From: Lactiplantibacillus songbeiensis
GTDB lineage: Bacteria > Bacillota > Bacilli > Lactobacillales > Lactobacillaceae
Assembly (NCBI RefSeq): GCF_005405125.1
Contig: NZ_BJDL01000021.1
Location: forward strand, 1 to 64,000
Length of the DNA stretch: 64,000 nt
Direction of reading: 5' to 3'
The position numbers and the translations under genes were made by a program. This document shows, piece by piece, positions 1 to 8,428 of the stretch; within the stretch, counting starts at the first letter, position 1, and each line of letters opens with the position of its first letter. The notes below the pieces were generated by a model. That model was not told the DNA's origin. It ran no database searches and saw only the letters and a list, made by a program, of their open reading frames with translations.

Positions 1-8
1 CGTGGTGA

Positions 9-311
9 TTAAAGTATAGGTCTCCATGACCTTTTTGTGTACCTTACCGGGTGTTGCACTTCAATTTTAAATCCGGGGAAAAAAATGGACTTAGAGATCT
101 GTAAGTAAAAATAACCATCAAGAATTGGTAGTAGATTGCGACATGATTGACCAGCTTGTGGGAAATCTTCTAAGAGTCGTAAATGGTCAATAATTTTCTT
201 GTGGGCAGTTGTAATTGACCTCGAATCGAAATTCTTAGACAGATACTGATTCAAATTAGTTAAATCATGACGAGCGTCTACTGAGATTTCTAAGTGATAT
301 TTTTTCATCAA
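9..311 (-). CDS. RelE/ParE-type toxin, C-terminus possibly frameshifted
   Basis: Probable toxin of a type II toxin-antitoxin pair; toxins of this superfamily are usually mRNA interferases or gyrase poisons acting in the cytoplasm. The 100 residues have the family's order: an N-terminal two-helix region (about residues 10-50, with DARHDLTNLNQYLSKNF), the LLEDFPQAG turn seen in RelE/ParE proteins, then beta strands (YFYLQISKSIFF). It overlaps the upstream antitoxin gene by 4 bases, the usual coupled arrangement. The last 15 or so residues (RYTKRSWRPIL) do not look like a family ending. Removing one base from the run of five A (about positions 24-28) would read KGHGDLYFN and leave the window. 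The frame may therefore be shifted or the end variable. The exact subfamily was not determined. Confidence 0.6.
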   Translation of the reverse strand: MMKKYHLEISVDARHDLTNLNQYLSKNFDSRSITTAHKKIIDHLRLLEDFPQAGQSCRNLLPILDGYFYLQISKSIFFPGFKIEVQHPVRYTKRSWRPIL

Positions 312-541
312 CTAAGCAGCTCCTTAGAAATGGTGTTAAAATCGTAAAAAGGCCCTTTTTCTGCTTGCTTTAATTGTGAAAGTAGCTCAAGCCCGGCTTT
401 CATCTTTTCGTATTCATCTAAATCGACAACCGCATATTTTCCGTAACCATTTTTAGTTAAGAATACTGGCTTATTGGGTGCGACTTCTTTTAAAATCTTA
501 TTATAATCACGTAGTTCTGAGACCGGTTTAATGTTGATCAT
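308..541 (-). CDS. Phd/YefM-type antitoxin
   Basis: Antitoxin partner of the downstream toxin. The 77 residues fit Phd/YefM: an N-terminal DNA-binding fold (INIKPVSELRDYNKILKEV, then PVFLTKNGYGKYAVVDLDEYE) and a C-terminal acidic/hydrophobic tail (about residues 50-77) that would wrap the toxin. Members of this family neutralise the toxin and repress their own operon. A GGAGGTG ribosome site lies just before the ATG, and TATACT at 570-565 (minus strand) is a candidate -10 box. The toxin start overlaps its end by 4 bases. No second copy is seen in the window. Confidence 0.8.
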   Translation of the reverse strand: MINIKPVSELRDYNKILKEVAPNKPVFLTKNGYGKYAVVDLDEYEKMKAGLELLSQLKQAEKGPFYDFNTISKELLS

Positions 542-663
542 TATGGAACACCTCCAATGAATATAGTATACTGGTTTAACGTTGATTTTGCAGTTAAAAA
601 TTACTTAAAATTAGACGTAATTATTTTCTAATGATTATAGCTGTCTTTACTTGAACATTAAAG

Positions 664-669
664 TATAAT
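664..669 (+). promoter_or_regulatory. Candidate -10 box for the signal peptidase gene
   Basis: A perfect TATAAT sits 34 bases before the ATG at 703, with GGGAGA as ribosome site. No convincing -35 hexamer lies at 17 bases, so the promoter call rests on the -10 box alone. Confidence 0.4.
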
Positions 670-702
670 ATACGCACTATACGGAATTAAGGGAGAATTT
701 TA

Positions 703-1329
703 GTGAAAATAATCAAGAGTAGCTTAAGTTGGATTTTACCGATCATCTTTGGATTAGGATTGGCAATGTTGATCCGTCAATTTTGGTTTACCATGGTGCG
801 GGTCGATGGCAAATCGATGCAGCCTAACTTACAAAATAACGAACGGGTGGTGGCGTTCAAAACTGGTCGGATCAAGGCTGGTTCGGTGGTCGTTTTTGAT
901 GCTCATGGGGTGAGTCCGGATGCCACGACACCGAACACCGTTTACGTCAAACGAGTGATTGGCATGCCTGGCGATACGGTGACGTATACGAAAACTGGCC
1001 AATTATATGTTAATCATCGGTTGATCAAGCAGACTTACCTCAAAAGTAGTTTCCAGCAGACAACCGGGACATACATGGCCAATTCGCATGGTCAAGTGAC
1101 AGGGTGGACCCTAACGAGTTTGGCGCATGATCAGCCGGACTGGCAGTTATCGGCTAAACCGAAAAACAATCGGGTTCCCAAAGGACATTACTTTGTGATG
1201 GGTGATCATCGTAGCGTGTCTAGTGATGGCCGCTATTGGGGATTTGTTCCCCAGCGTAAGATGATTGGGGTCGTGAAAGCCTGGCCATGGCAAAGTCGGC
1301 GCCAAGCGATTAATGCGTATCAACCATAA
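703..1329 (+). CDS. lepB: Signal peptidase I (S26 family)
   Basis: Membrane-bound type I signal peptidase that cleaves signal peptides of exported pre-proteins on the outer face of the membrane. One N-terminal membrane anchor (about residues 8-26) is followed by the S26 boxes: VDGKSMQPNL with the nucleophile Ser38, YVKRVIGMPGD with the general base Lys83, and MGDHRSVSSDGRYWG near residue 170. The length (208) is normal for Gram-positive enzymes. It stands alone between its own promoter and terminator. Lactobacilli often carry several paralogues, so the symbol marks the family and not one particular copy. Confidence 0.93.
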   Translation: MKIIKSSLSWILPIIFGLGLAMLIRQFWFTMVRVDGKSMQPNLQNNERVVAFKTGRIKAGSVVVFDAHGVSPDATTPNTVYVKRVIGMPGDTVTYTKTGQLYVNHRLIKQTYLKSSFQQTTGTYMANSHGQVTGWTLTSLAHDQPDWQLSAKPKNNRVPKGHYFVMGDHRSVSSDGRYWGFVPQRKMIGVVKAWPWQSRRQAINAYQP

Positions 1330-1335
1330 GCTTTA

Positions 1336-1369
1336 GGACTTCGAATGAGTGCATTCGAGGTCCTTTTTT
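1336..1369 (+). terminator. Rho-independent terminator after the signal peptidase
   Basis: A 12-bp stem (GGACTTCGAATG pairing with CATTCGAGGTCC, one G-U pair), a 4-base loop, and then a run of six T. Confidence 0.9.
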
Positions 1370-1540
1370 AGTTTGGACACTTAATATTGGTTCTGATTGT
1401 TCTTAACCATCCATGATAATGGGTAGCCGTTATACTTAAAGTTAGACAAAAACGCTTAAGCTGTTTATTGAAGTTGTCGGCGGCCCCGCCTAAACTACGA
1501 TATTGAACATCGCATCTAGTTAAGACGAGGAGGGGTTGCA

Positions 1541-3055
1541 ATGTTTAAAAGTGAATGGCAGCATTTATGGCATGATCATGGGATGATTATCGTGCTGGTC
1601 GCGATTGCGTTAATCCCAGCACTTTATTGCTGGTTGTATCTATCATCAATGTGGAACACGTATGGTAAATTAGCAGATATTCCGGTGGCACTAGTTAATC
1701 ATGATCAACGTCAGCGTGATCATGGTCACGAGCTAGCAATCGGGCGACAATTGGTTGAGAATCTCAAGCAATCCGATACACTCGACTATCATGAAGTTAG
1801 CCGCCAAACGGCTGAACGGGGCTTGAAAACGGGTCGTTACTATATGATTGTTACGATTCCGCGTGATTTTTCAGCGCATGCAACCACCCTGTTAAGTGCG
1901 CATCCGCAACGGTTAATGATTGATTATCGGATTAGCTCCGGCCGTAATTTTATTGTGTCAAAAATGACGACTGGGGCGGCCGCTAAGATTGAATCCAAAG
2001 TGGCAGCGCAAGTGACCAAGCTTTACACACAGCAATTATTGACGATTTTAGCCGGCGTCAAGCATGGGTTGCAGACTGCTAGTGCTGGTGATGCCCAGCT
2101 TGCTAAAGGTGCCGGTCAGTTACAAACGGGTGAACAGCAAACGCTGGTTGGCGAACAGCAGCTATCGGATGGCTTGTCACAGTTAGATAACCATGCAGCG
2201 GCTAATTTAGGTATGCGGCCGTTCAGTCGAGGACTAGGTCAATTGGCTAGTGGGGCGGTCAAACTGCAGACCGGTACACAATTTGGCCTTCAAGGGGCGG
2301 GCCGGTTGCAACTAGGTAGTCAGACTGCGGCCGCTAAGTTAGCGGCAAGTGGTCAACGGTTAAACGCGGTCCAAACACGGACGCAAAATGCGACTGTCAT
2401 TGCCAATCCAGTCCAGACTAAATTGACGGATGAAGCGCCCGTTCCCAATAATGGTACGGGCATGGCACCATTTGCGATTGCCATTGGTTTATTTGTTGGT
2501 GGGATTGCGGTTGGGACAATGTTTGATGCGGTTACGCCCTATCGGCGACCCCGTAGTAGTGTGGCTTGGTGGAGCAGTAAGTGTTCAGTGGTTGGGCTTG
2601 TTAGTGGCTTGCAAGCTGGGTTGCTATACGGTGTGTTGCGTGGGGGCATCGGGCTGAAAGCTCAATCTAATGGTGACTTATTCAGCTTGTTGTTATTAGG
2701 CAGTTTGATGTTTCTAACGATTATTTTTGGTTTGCAAATTTGGTTAGGTGGTTTTGGAACCTGGTTGGTGACGATTATTTTAGTCTTACAATTGTCGGCG
2801 TCGGCTGGTTTATATCCAGTCCAATTGACGAGCAGTTTTGCCAGTCGCTTAACGCCGTATTTGCCGATGACCTATTTGATTGATGGCTTGCGGCACGCGA
2901 TTTCATTAGGCGGTGGCATTGGAACTGATCTCATCGTTATGGCTAGCATATTAGTAGTGGTTAATTTATTGATTATCTTTAAGTTTTATTTAAAGATTCA
3001 TCAACGGCAATTTGATGATTGGGAGGTTGTGGAAGATGATGAATCAGACAAATGA
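1541..3055 (+). CDS. YhgE/Pip-family membrane protein (ABC-2-like)
   Basis: Membrane protein of the YhgE/phage-infection-protein group. One N-terminal membrane segment (about residues 15-37) is followed by a long extracytoplasmic part (40-300) with QLxxG-type repeats (for example LAKGAGQLQTG, LASGAVKLQTG), and five or so membrane segments fill the last 190 residues, like an ABC-2 permease. At 504 residues it is shorter than the usual 600-900. GAGGAGGGG precedes the ATG. The 3' end overlaps the start of a TetR gene, so they are co-transcribed and the regulator probably controls this protein. Transport or cell-surface functions have been suggested for the family, but the substrate is unknown. 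A longer relative lies at 31505-33250. Confidence 0.8.
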   Translation: MFKSEWQHLWHDHGMIIVLVAIALIPALYCWLYLSSMWNTYGKLADIPVALVNHDQRQRDHGHELAIGRQLVENLKQSDTLDYHEVSRQTAERGLKTGRYYMIVTIPRDFSAHATTLLSAHPQRLMIDYRISSGRNFIVSKMTTGAAAKIESKVAAQVTKLYTQQLLTILAGVKHGLQTASAGDAQLAKGAGQLQTGEQQTLVGEQQLSDGLSQLDNHAAANLGMRPFSRGLGQLASGAVKLQTGTQFGLQGAGRLQLGSQTAAAKLAASGQRLNAVQTRTQNATVIANPVQTKLTDEAPVPNNGTGMAPFAIAIGLFVGGIAVGTMFDAVTPYRRPRSSVAWWSSKCSVVGLVSGLQAGLLYGVLRGGIGLKAQSNGDLFSLLLLGSLMFLTIIFGLQIWLGGFGTWLVTIILVLQLSASAGLYPVQLTSSFASRLTPYLPMTYLIDGLRHAISLGGGIGTDLIVMASILVVVNLLIIFKFYLKIHQRQFDDWEVVEDDESDK

Positions 3056-3656
3056 TCGTACGCTTAAGACAAAACGGCGGTTGCAACAAGCATTGATAGC
3101 GAGATTACAGCAGCAGGCATTTCAACAGGTAACAGTTGGGGATATCTTAACGACGGCCCAGGTTGCTCGGGGGACCTTTTATCGGTATTATCTGGATAAA
3201 TTTGATTTACTAGCGGCGTGTGAAGATCAACTGATTCAGACGTTAACAACGATTTTTGGTCAGTTCTCCAAGCCAAAGTTAACGGCTTTATCGGCGGATG
3301 AACAGGATAATGCGTTTTACGCAATGCTAGTTTATTTGGCGGCCCAGCGTGCCACTGTGACGAGTCTCATGCAGTGTCCGGACTCAGCTTTGCTGCCTAA
3401 AATCCATGATGTGATTGCGACTTTAGTGGTGAGGGACACGGCTGAACAGACGACTGTCGTGGCGCCAGAACAATTAATTACCGGAACGTTGGCACGAGAG
3501 TTGATTATCCAAAATATCATGACGATTTTAAGCTACTGGTTGCAGCAAGCGGAACCAGTGGATGTTGTGACGGCCTATCGGGTATTTTTACGTAGTCGTA
3601 GCTTGTCCCCGCAAGATTTAGCGACCATCGTGGCTTGGCAACAGCCGGGCCAGTAA
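3036..3656 (+). CDS. TetR/AcrR-family regulator
   Basis: One-component repressor with an N-terminal helix-turn-helix (about residues 12-50; VTVGDILTTAQVARGTFYRYY is typical TetR) and an all-helical ligand/dimer domain. The ATG at 3036 is chosen because GGGAGG lies 9 bases upstream; a TTG at 3012 in the same frame has no ribosome site. The gene starts inside the end of the YhgE-like gene, which makes that protein the likely target. Unlike the second YhgE/TetR pair in this window, no clear palindromic operator is visible ahead of 1541. Confidence 0.85.
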   Translation: MMNQTNDRTLKTKRRLQQALIARLQQQAFQQVTVGDILTTAQVARGTFYRYYLDKFDLLAACEDQLIQTLTTIFGQFSKPKLTALSADEQDNAFYAMLVYLAAQRATVTSLMQCPDSALLPKIHDVIATLVVRDTAEQTTVVAPEQLITGTLARELIIQNIMTILSYWLQQAEPVDVVTAYRVFLRSRSLSPQDLATIVAWQQPGQ

Positions 3657-3662
3657 CGCACC

Positions 3663-4586
3663 ATGGCAAAAATAAGGCTTTCTGGGCCACTGATCTCAGC
3701 GACGACTACCGCTGCTAATCGGATGAAGATAAAGCGTGCCCAGCATTGGCTCAGCTTGAATCTAGGATTGTATGTGCTAATTGCGGGGATTGAGTTGCTG
3801 GTTGGTTGGCAAACACATGCAGCAGTGTTACTTGCCGATGGTGAAAATAATGTGACGGGTAGTTTTGCGACAATCCTGTTATTAGTTGGTTTGCACTTTG
3901 CCGCCAAACCGAGCGATGCCTATCATGTGGAAGGACACTGGCAATTTGAATCGTTAGCGGTCTTTTTATCGGGATTGTCAATGGTACTGGTCGGGCTTAA
4001 TTGTATCTGGTTAGCCTTGCGTCAGACTTGGTCAGTCTGGCAACTGGGTCGTGGCACGTTGAGTGGGATAGTGTTGTATCCAGCTGGGGCTTCTGCGGTG
4101 ATCTTATTAGTTGAAGCGGGTTTGAATCATTGGCAAGGACAACGTTTTTCAGATTCAGCGTTGCTGGCCTCGGCGCAGGATTACTTTAGCGATGCGGTGA
4201 CGTCTGGGGTGACGGTGCTGGCGTTGTGTCTGACCATGGTGACACACTGGCCGCTTATTGATACATTAAGCGCGGTGGGGTTGGGTGGTTATATTTGTTG
4301 GACTGGTGGACAGATTTTAAGTCGCAGCGCGGCTAAGTTGTCAAATGGTTTTGATCCTGAGAGACAAGTTGGCATTGCGGCACTAATCTTAACAGTGCCG
4401 GGCGTTCAGGGGATTAAGGCCGTTCATGGGCGTTATGTTGGCGATAGTATTGTTTTGGAACTCGCAATTCAAGTCGCACCACAGTTAACTGTTATAGATA
4501 CGGTTCAGCTACGGCAAAAGTTGTGTCAGCGATTGGCTAGTCAGGAAAGTTTATTGTATTGTTGGATTGAATTTTGGCCAAGCTAA
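3663..4586 (+). CDS. Cation diffusion facilitator (CDF) transporter
   Basis: Secondary exporter of divalent metal ions using the proton gradient. Six membrane segments are visible. The metal site in segment 2 reads LADGENN (Asp59, Asn63) and in segment 5 DYFSD (Asp173, Asp177). In well-studied zinc/iron CDF proteins these are DxxxD and HxxxD, so the histidine is Asp here and one Asp is Asn. GHWQFESLA matches the conserved GHxxxE segment. A Mn-type specificity is possible but only inferred. No strong ribosome site precedes 3663; an ATG at 3723 (MKIKRAQHW) would remove 20 residues and keep all membrane segments. A paralogue with the same altered motifs lies at 37470-38429. Confidence 0.82.
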   Translation: MAKIRLSGPLISATTTAANRMKIKRAQHWLSLNLGLYVLIAGIELLVGWQTHAAVLLADGENNVTGSFATILLLVGLHFAAKPSDAYHVEGHWQFESLAVFLSGLSMVLVGLNCIWLALRQTWSVWQLGRGTLSGIVLYPAGASAVILLVEAGLNHWQGQRFSDSALLASAQDYFSDAVTSGVTVLALCLTMVTHWPLIDTLSAVGLGGYICWTGGQILSRSAAKLSNGFDPERQVGIAALILTVPGVQGIKAVHGRYVGDSIVLELAIQVAPQLTVIDTVQLRQKLCQRLASQESLLYCWIEFWPS

Positions 4587-4593
4587 ATGGTCA

Positions 4594-4650
4594 TGGCGTC
4601 AACCGAAAGTGTTAATAAAACTTAGCAGTTATTAACGCTCGGTTGGCGTA
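4594..4650. repeat. Long imperfect inverted repeat
   Basis: Arms of about 24 bases (4594-4618 and 4627-4650; GGCGTCAACCGA against TCGGTTGGCG and GTTAATAA against TTATTAAC) can form one long hairpin. No T-run follows on either strand, so it is not a textbook terminator, although its place just after the CDF gene suggests a transcript-end or mRNA-stability role. Confidence 0.5.
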
Positions 4651-4804
4651 AAATACATAGATGTTAGCTAATATTTGGGTGCTTCAAATAGTTAATTGTC
4701 ACTAGCAAGTTATTGAACTGATAGCTATCTTGATTTTAGGACTAGTAATCAGTTTATATTCAGACTATATTATAATTAAACTTAAAGTGATGGGGTGTGA
4801 GCCA

Positions 4805-5563
4805 ATGAAAAAGCATAAATGGACACGATTAATCATGTGCTATCATGTTATCGTGACAATCTTGACATTGTGGTCAGTAGTCAATGTGATTTTACTGACG
4901 TTTCATTGGGGCGATTGGCAGTTTGAAAAGCACATTGCGGATGCCCTATTAGGTGTTTTCGCGGTTGACTATGTGAGTCGTTTTGCCACAACATCTAATC
5001 GAAAGACGTTTTTAATTCATTCCGCCTTTGATTTGTTAGGGATTATCCCGATGCATCCAGTATTTGCGTTATTCCGGTTAGGACGCTTGGCACGGTTGAT
5101 CCGCTACCATCATCTCTTCTATCGACTCGGTTGGGATGGCAAGTGGACGCATGATTTTCATCGCTTTATTTATAGCACCGGGTTTATCTATTTATTCTCG
5201 ATCAGTATTGCAATTATTGTCCTGAGTGCCTTATTGTTTTCTGTCTTCGAGCATCAAAGCTTATCAGACTCGCTCTGGTGGGCGATTACAACGGCGACAA
5301 CGGTCGGTTATGGTGATGATACGCCACATACCCCGGTTGGCAAAGTGATCGCTGTAGGGTTAATGTTCGGTGGGATTGGGTTTATCGGGTTGTTAACGAG
5401 TACGATTACGGATTTCTTTACCACTGATACGCAACAAGCGGAGAAAGCCGAAGTCACCGTAACCTCAACTGAGGTGAACTTATTACTGACAAAAATCGAC
5501 CAGTTAACCACTAAGGTTGATCAATTACAGGCGGACTTGAACCGATTAAAACATAAGCATTAA
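4805..5563 (+). CDS. Voltage-gated-like potassium channel
   Basis: Ion channel subunit in the cytoplasmic membrane. The selectivity filter TTVGYGD sits between two C-terminal membrane segments, after a voltage-sensor-like part with spaced arginines (RLGRLARLIRY). The last 35 residues form a probable coiled coil (TKIDQLTTKVDQLQADL) for tetramer assembly. The length, about 252 residues, fits bacterial Ion_trans channels. ATG 4805 is chosen over a TTG at 4730: GGTGTGAG lies just upstream, and TATAAT with an AT-rich stretch (about 4765-4780) looks like the promoter. No ligand-binding (RCK) domain is present, so gating is probably by voltage. Confidence 0.85.
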   Translation: MKKHKWTRLIMCYHVIVTILTLWSVVNVILLTFHWGDWQFEKHIADALLGVFAVDYVSRFATTSNRKTFLIHSAFDLLGIIPMHPVFALFRLGRLARLIRYHHLFYRLGWDGKWTHDFHRFIYSTGFIYLFSISIAIIVLSALLFSVFEHQSLSDSLWWAITTATTVGYGDDTPHTPVGKVIAVGLMFGGIGFIGLLTSTITDFFTTDTQQAEKAEVTVTSTEVNLLLTKIDQLTTKVDQLQADLNRLKHKH

Positions 5564-5564
5564 A

Positions 5565-5596
5565 GGGTGGCCTGATTCAGTCGGCCATCTTTTTTG
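5565..5596 (+). terminator. Rho-independent terminator after the potassium channel
   Basis: Stem GGTGGCC/GGCCATC (one G-U), loop TGATTCAGTC, then six T. Confidence 0.85.
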
Positions 5597-5701
5597 TATT
5601 CGGCAGGTTAACAAATGAGAAACTTTCCTTTTCATTTAGCAAGCGGTGCGGTAAATTTGAGACTAATTCAGGTTGGTGACGCTGTGAATGGAGGGGCTAG
5701 T

Positions 5702-5971
5702 ATGAAAAATCATTGGTTATTGGCGGTTATTACCACTGGCTTGCTGTTATTGGGGACTAGTGGAACGGTGGTGGCTGCCGGCTTGGCGGGACCAGTGAGA
5801 ACCACCGTGACGCAATCGTCCTTGGAAATTGACGACAGTCGGGTACGACCACTGCCACAGACGAAACAAGCCCGACTACTGAAAGTCAATTTGACTGGTG
5901 CCGCGATTGTGACTGCTAGCGGTGGCATTGGCCTCGCTTGTTGGTATCGTGCGCATCGATACCACGTCTAA
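5702..5971 (+). CDS. Small exported protein with an LPQT motif
   Basis: Unrecognised 89-residue protein. The N-terminus has a basic start, a hydrophobic core and AAGLAG, which reads as a signal peptide cleaved near residue 25. The middle, about 25 residues, ends in LPQTK, followed by a hydrophobic stretch (about residues 64-82) and a basic end (RAHRYHV). This is the layout of a sortase-anchored protein, but Lys stands where the Gly or residue 5 of LPxTG-type motifs is expected, and the mature part would be tiny. The ATG at 5702 is preceded by GGAGGGG; an upstream in-frame start at 5615 lacks such a site. It could instead be a two-pass membrane peptide. Confidence 0.6.
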   Translation: MKNHWLLAVITTGLLLLGTSGTVVAAGLAGPVRTTVTQSSLEIDDSRVRPLPQTKQARLLKVNLTGAAIVTASGGIGLACWYRAHRYHV

Positions 5972-5996
5972 ACAAAAGCTGTTTTTTGACGACAAA

Positions 5997-6037
5997 AATA
6001 GGGTCCAGAAATTCGTTTAAAATTTCTGGGCCCTATT
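5997..6037. terminator. Bidirectional terminator
   Basis: A 17-bp stem (AATAGGGTCCAGAAATT pairing with AATTTCTGGGCCCTATT, one G-U) between two convergent genes, with T/A runs on both sides. Confidence 0.9.
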
Positions 6038-6046
6038 TGAATGCGG

Positions 6047-6856
6047 TTATTCAGCCATACCAAAATAATGTGTTAAATAACGAGCCACCCCGTTTTGATC
6101 ATTATCATAAGTGGTGACATCGTCTGCAATTGATTTAATGGCGTCGGTGCCGTTAGTCATAGCGACGCCCAGCCCGGCGTATTGCAACATTTCTAAGTCA
6201 TTATGTTCATCGCCAAACGCAATCACGTTTTGCCGATTGATGTGGAAATAGTCAGCTAAGTAGGCCACCCCTTTAGCTTTGTGCACACCCTTTGAGGTGA
6301 CTTCTAAGATGGCATCAGGTCCGCCCCAAACACCAACATCCACGACTTCACCGAAATGGTCATTAATCCAATCAACAATGGCGGAACGCCGGTCGAGTTG
6401 GACTAATAAGACGAGCGAGTTGGGGTTGCGTGTTAAGGTTTCGGGAGTTAACCGCGGACTATCCGCAATTTCTGGAAAGAACTTGCCAGCGACAATATCT
6501 TGCCCCGCGGTCATGGTGCTGGTCTTGTTCTCGGCAATGATCTGGTTGATGCCCAATTGTTCACGATATTTGACCAAGGCTAAAACGACCGCTTTATTTA
6601 ACGTAAACTGATATTCGGAATCCCAGCTTTGATGTGGGAGGTGACCAAGCGACCCATTAAAGTTGATCATCGGGCTGTTCAAGTGCAAGTCATCATAAAT
6701 ATGTTGTGAGCCTTGGTACGACCGACCAGTGATGATACTGACGATGTGGCCCGCCGCTTGCAGGCGCTGCATTGTTTGGATAGTGGCCGAATTAAGTTGA
6801 GAGGCGGCATTTAAAGTCGTCCCGTCTAAATCTAACGCAATTAATTTTCTTTCCAT
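6047..6856 (-). CDS. Cof-type HAD-IIB phosphatase
   Basis: Cytoplasmic HAD-superfamily hydrolase of the Cof/YidA type, which usually dephosphorylate sugar phosphates or flavin phosphates. Motif I is ALDLDGTTLN near the N-terminus (the first Asp is the nucleophile), motif II is SIITGRSYQG, and motif IV is VIAFGDEHNDLEML near residue 210. The C2-type cap lies between them. The start at 6856 (MERKLIALDLDGTT) has GAGGTGAC upstream and gives 269 residues; the longer frame adds 13 residues with no family match. The natural substrate cannot be read from the sequence. Confidence 0.9.
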   Translation of the reverse strand: MERKLIALDLDGTTLNAASQLNSATIQTMQRLQAAGHIVSIITGRSYQGSQHIYDDLHLNSPMINFNGSLGHLPHQSWDSEYQFTLNKAVVLALVKYREQLGINQIIAENKTSTMTAGQDIVAGKFFPEIADSPRLTPETLTRNPNSLVLLVQLDRRSAIVDWINDHFGEVVDVGVWGGPDAILEVTSKGVHKAKGVAYLADYFHINRQNVIAFGDEHNDLEMLQYAGLGVAMTNGTDAIKSIADDVTTYDNDQNGVARYLTHYFGMAE

Positions 6857-6998
6857 TCCAAAAGTCACCTCAATTATCCAGATTAGCTTAGTCATTACAA
6901 TTTAGCATATTTTCTGAAAAAAGGCGAATCATAACGTGTCAGGCGGTGGGAAAAGTATGGTAACCTAGTTAAGAAATGATTTTCGAGGAGGAAAAAAT

Positions 6999-8366
6999 GT
7001 GCAGTTACCAGCAGAATTTATCACAAAATATCAAGCTTTATTAGGTGATCAAGCGGCCGCTTTTTTTGCGGCATTTGATGATCCCGTTGAAAAAGGGTTT
7101 CGGGTCAATCCAAACAAGCTTGTGACACCCGCAATGCAAGCAAAGATGACTGATCCCATTGCCTATAGCAAGATTGGGTATTATGGCAAAGTGAACGGCA
7201 ATGCGCTCGAACATTTAGCCGGGGCTGTCTATAGTCAAGAACCGAGTGCCATGACCGTTGGCGAGGTCGCTCGGCCGGAACTAAATGAACGCGTCTTAGA
7301 CTTATGCGCCGCGCCCGGTGGTAAGACGACTCATTTGCTAAGCTATTTAAAGCAAACTGGATTACTTGTGACTAACGAGATTAATCCGAAACGGGTGACC
7401 GCTTTAGGGGATAATGTCGAACGTTATGGTGCCCGAAATACGGTGATTACGAATGAGACCCCCGCGCACCTAGCCAAAGCCTTTCCACATTTCTTTGACC
7501 GAATCTTAGTAGATGCGCCGTGTTCGGGTGAAGGGATGTTCCGTAAAGACCCGGATGCAATGCAATATTGGAATGTGGATTACCCCGCGGAATGTGCGGC
7601 CCGACAACGCGAAATCTTAACGGAAACGGTTAAAATGATGCGGCCCGGGGGTCATCTGATCTATTCAACGTGTACGTTTGCGCCCGAAGAAGATGAACAG
7701 ATGATGGCTTGGTTGCTTAAAACGTATCCGGACTTTGAATTAGAACCGATTGAAAAGGTCGCTGGGATGGTCGATGCTAAGCCGGAGTGGGCAGATGGCA
7801 ACCCAGAATTGAAAAAGGCGGCGCGATTATTCCCACATTTGATGCGGGGCGAGGGACATTTTATTGCGAAGTTAGTCTATCGCGGAGCGGATAAAGTCAA
7901 AGACTTACGGACTGTTCGTGATAGCTTGAAGCCTAGCGAGCGCCAGTTATGGACACAAGCGCAACAACAATTGAATGTGACAGAGTTACCTAGCTTAGCC
8001 TTACAAGTACATGGTGACCAATTGTACGGAGTCCCCGAAATGATGCCGGTGACGCGCCGGTTAAAAGTCTTTCGACCAGGGATTCAGCTGGGAACGTTTA
8101 AAAAGAAACGTTTCGAACCGAGTTATGCCTTAGCACTCGCAAGTGATGATTTACCTTTGCCGAAAGTTGCGATAACGATTAAACAATGGCAAAAGTATGT
8201 CCATGGTGAGACCTTTGACCTCGACCAGGCCGGGAAAAATGGGTTTGCCGCTTTAACTTGTGATGGCTTACCGGTTGGTTTCGGTAAAATCGTCGGTCAC
8301 ACGGTGAAGAACTTCTTTCCGAAAGGGCTGCGCTTCTTAGCCACTGATGAAAATACCAGTTTATAA
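6999..8366 (+). CDS. RsmF/RsmB-NOP family rRNA m5C methyltransferase
   Basis: SAM-dependent methyltransferase that makes 5-methylcytosine in ribosomal RNA. The NOP2/Sun core is clear: CAAPGGKTTHLL (SAM loop, about residue 106), DAPCSGEGMFRKDP (about 170) and the catalytic Cys motif YSTCTFAPEEDE (about 222). The C-terminal 170 residues match the RsmF RNA-binding extension. The start is GTG at 6999, inside ATGTG, because the ATG at 6997 is out of frame and soon hits a stop. GAGGAGG lies 6 bases upstream. It is a single-gene unit with its own terminator. Confidence 0.9.
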   Translation: MQLPAEFITKYQALLGDQAAAFFAAFDDPVEKGFRVNPNKLVTPAMQAKMTDPIAYSKIGYYGKVNGNALEHLAGAVYSQEPSAMTVGEVARPELNERVLDLCAAPGGKTTHLLSYLKQTGLLVTNEINPKRVTALGDNVERYGARNTVITNETPAHLAKAFPHFFDRILVDAPCSGEGMFRKDPDAMQYWNVDYPAECAARQREILTETVKMMRPGGHLIYSTCTFAPEEDEQMMAWLLKTYPDFELEPIEKVAGMVDAKPEWADGNPELKKAARLFPHLMRGEGHFIAKLVYRGADKVKDLRTVRDSLKPSERQLWTQAQQQLNVTELPSLALQVHGDQLYGVPEMMPVTRRLKVFRPGIQLGTFKKKRFEPSYALALASDDLPLPKVAITIKQWQKYVHGETFDLDQAGKNGFAALTCDGLPVGFGKIVGHTVKNFFPKGLRFLATDENTSL

Positions 8367-8374
8367 GCAAAATG

Positions 8375-8407
8375 ACTGCGGCCCTAAATAAGGGTCGCAG
8401 CTTTTTT
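8375..8407 (+). terminator. Rho-independent terminator after the rRNA methyltransferase
   Basis: Stem CTGCGGCCCT/AGGGTCGCAG (one G-U), loop AAATA, then six T. Confidence 0.9.
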
Positions 8408-8428
8408 GTTGGTCGCATGAGTTTGGGT

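Noticed and set aside
4594-4650. Terminator of the CDF gene
   Set aside because: Strong hairpin but no T-run; kept only as an inverted repeat.
6279-6611. 110-codon frame opposite the HAD phosphatase gene
   Set aside because: It is antisense to a well-supported gene with clear motifs and has no start signal.
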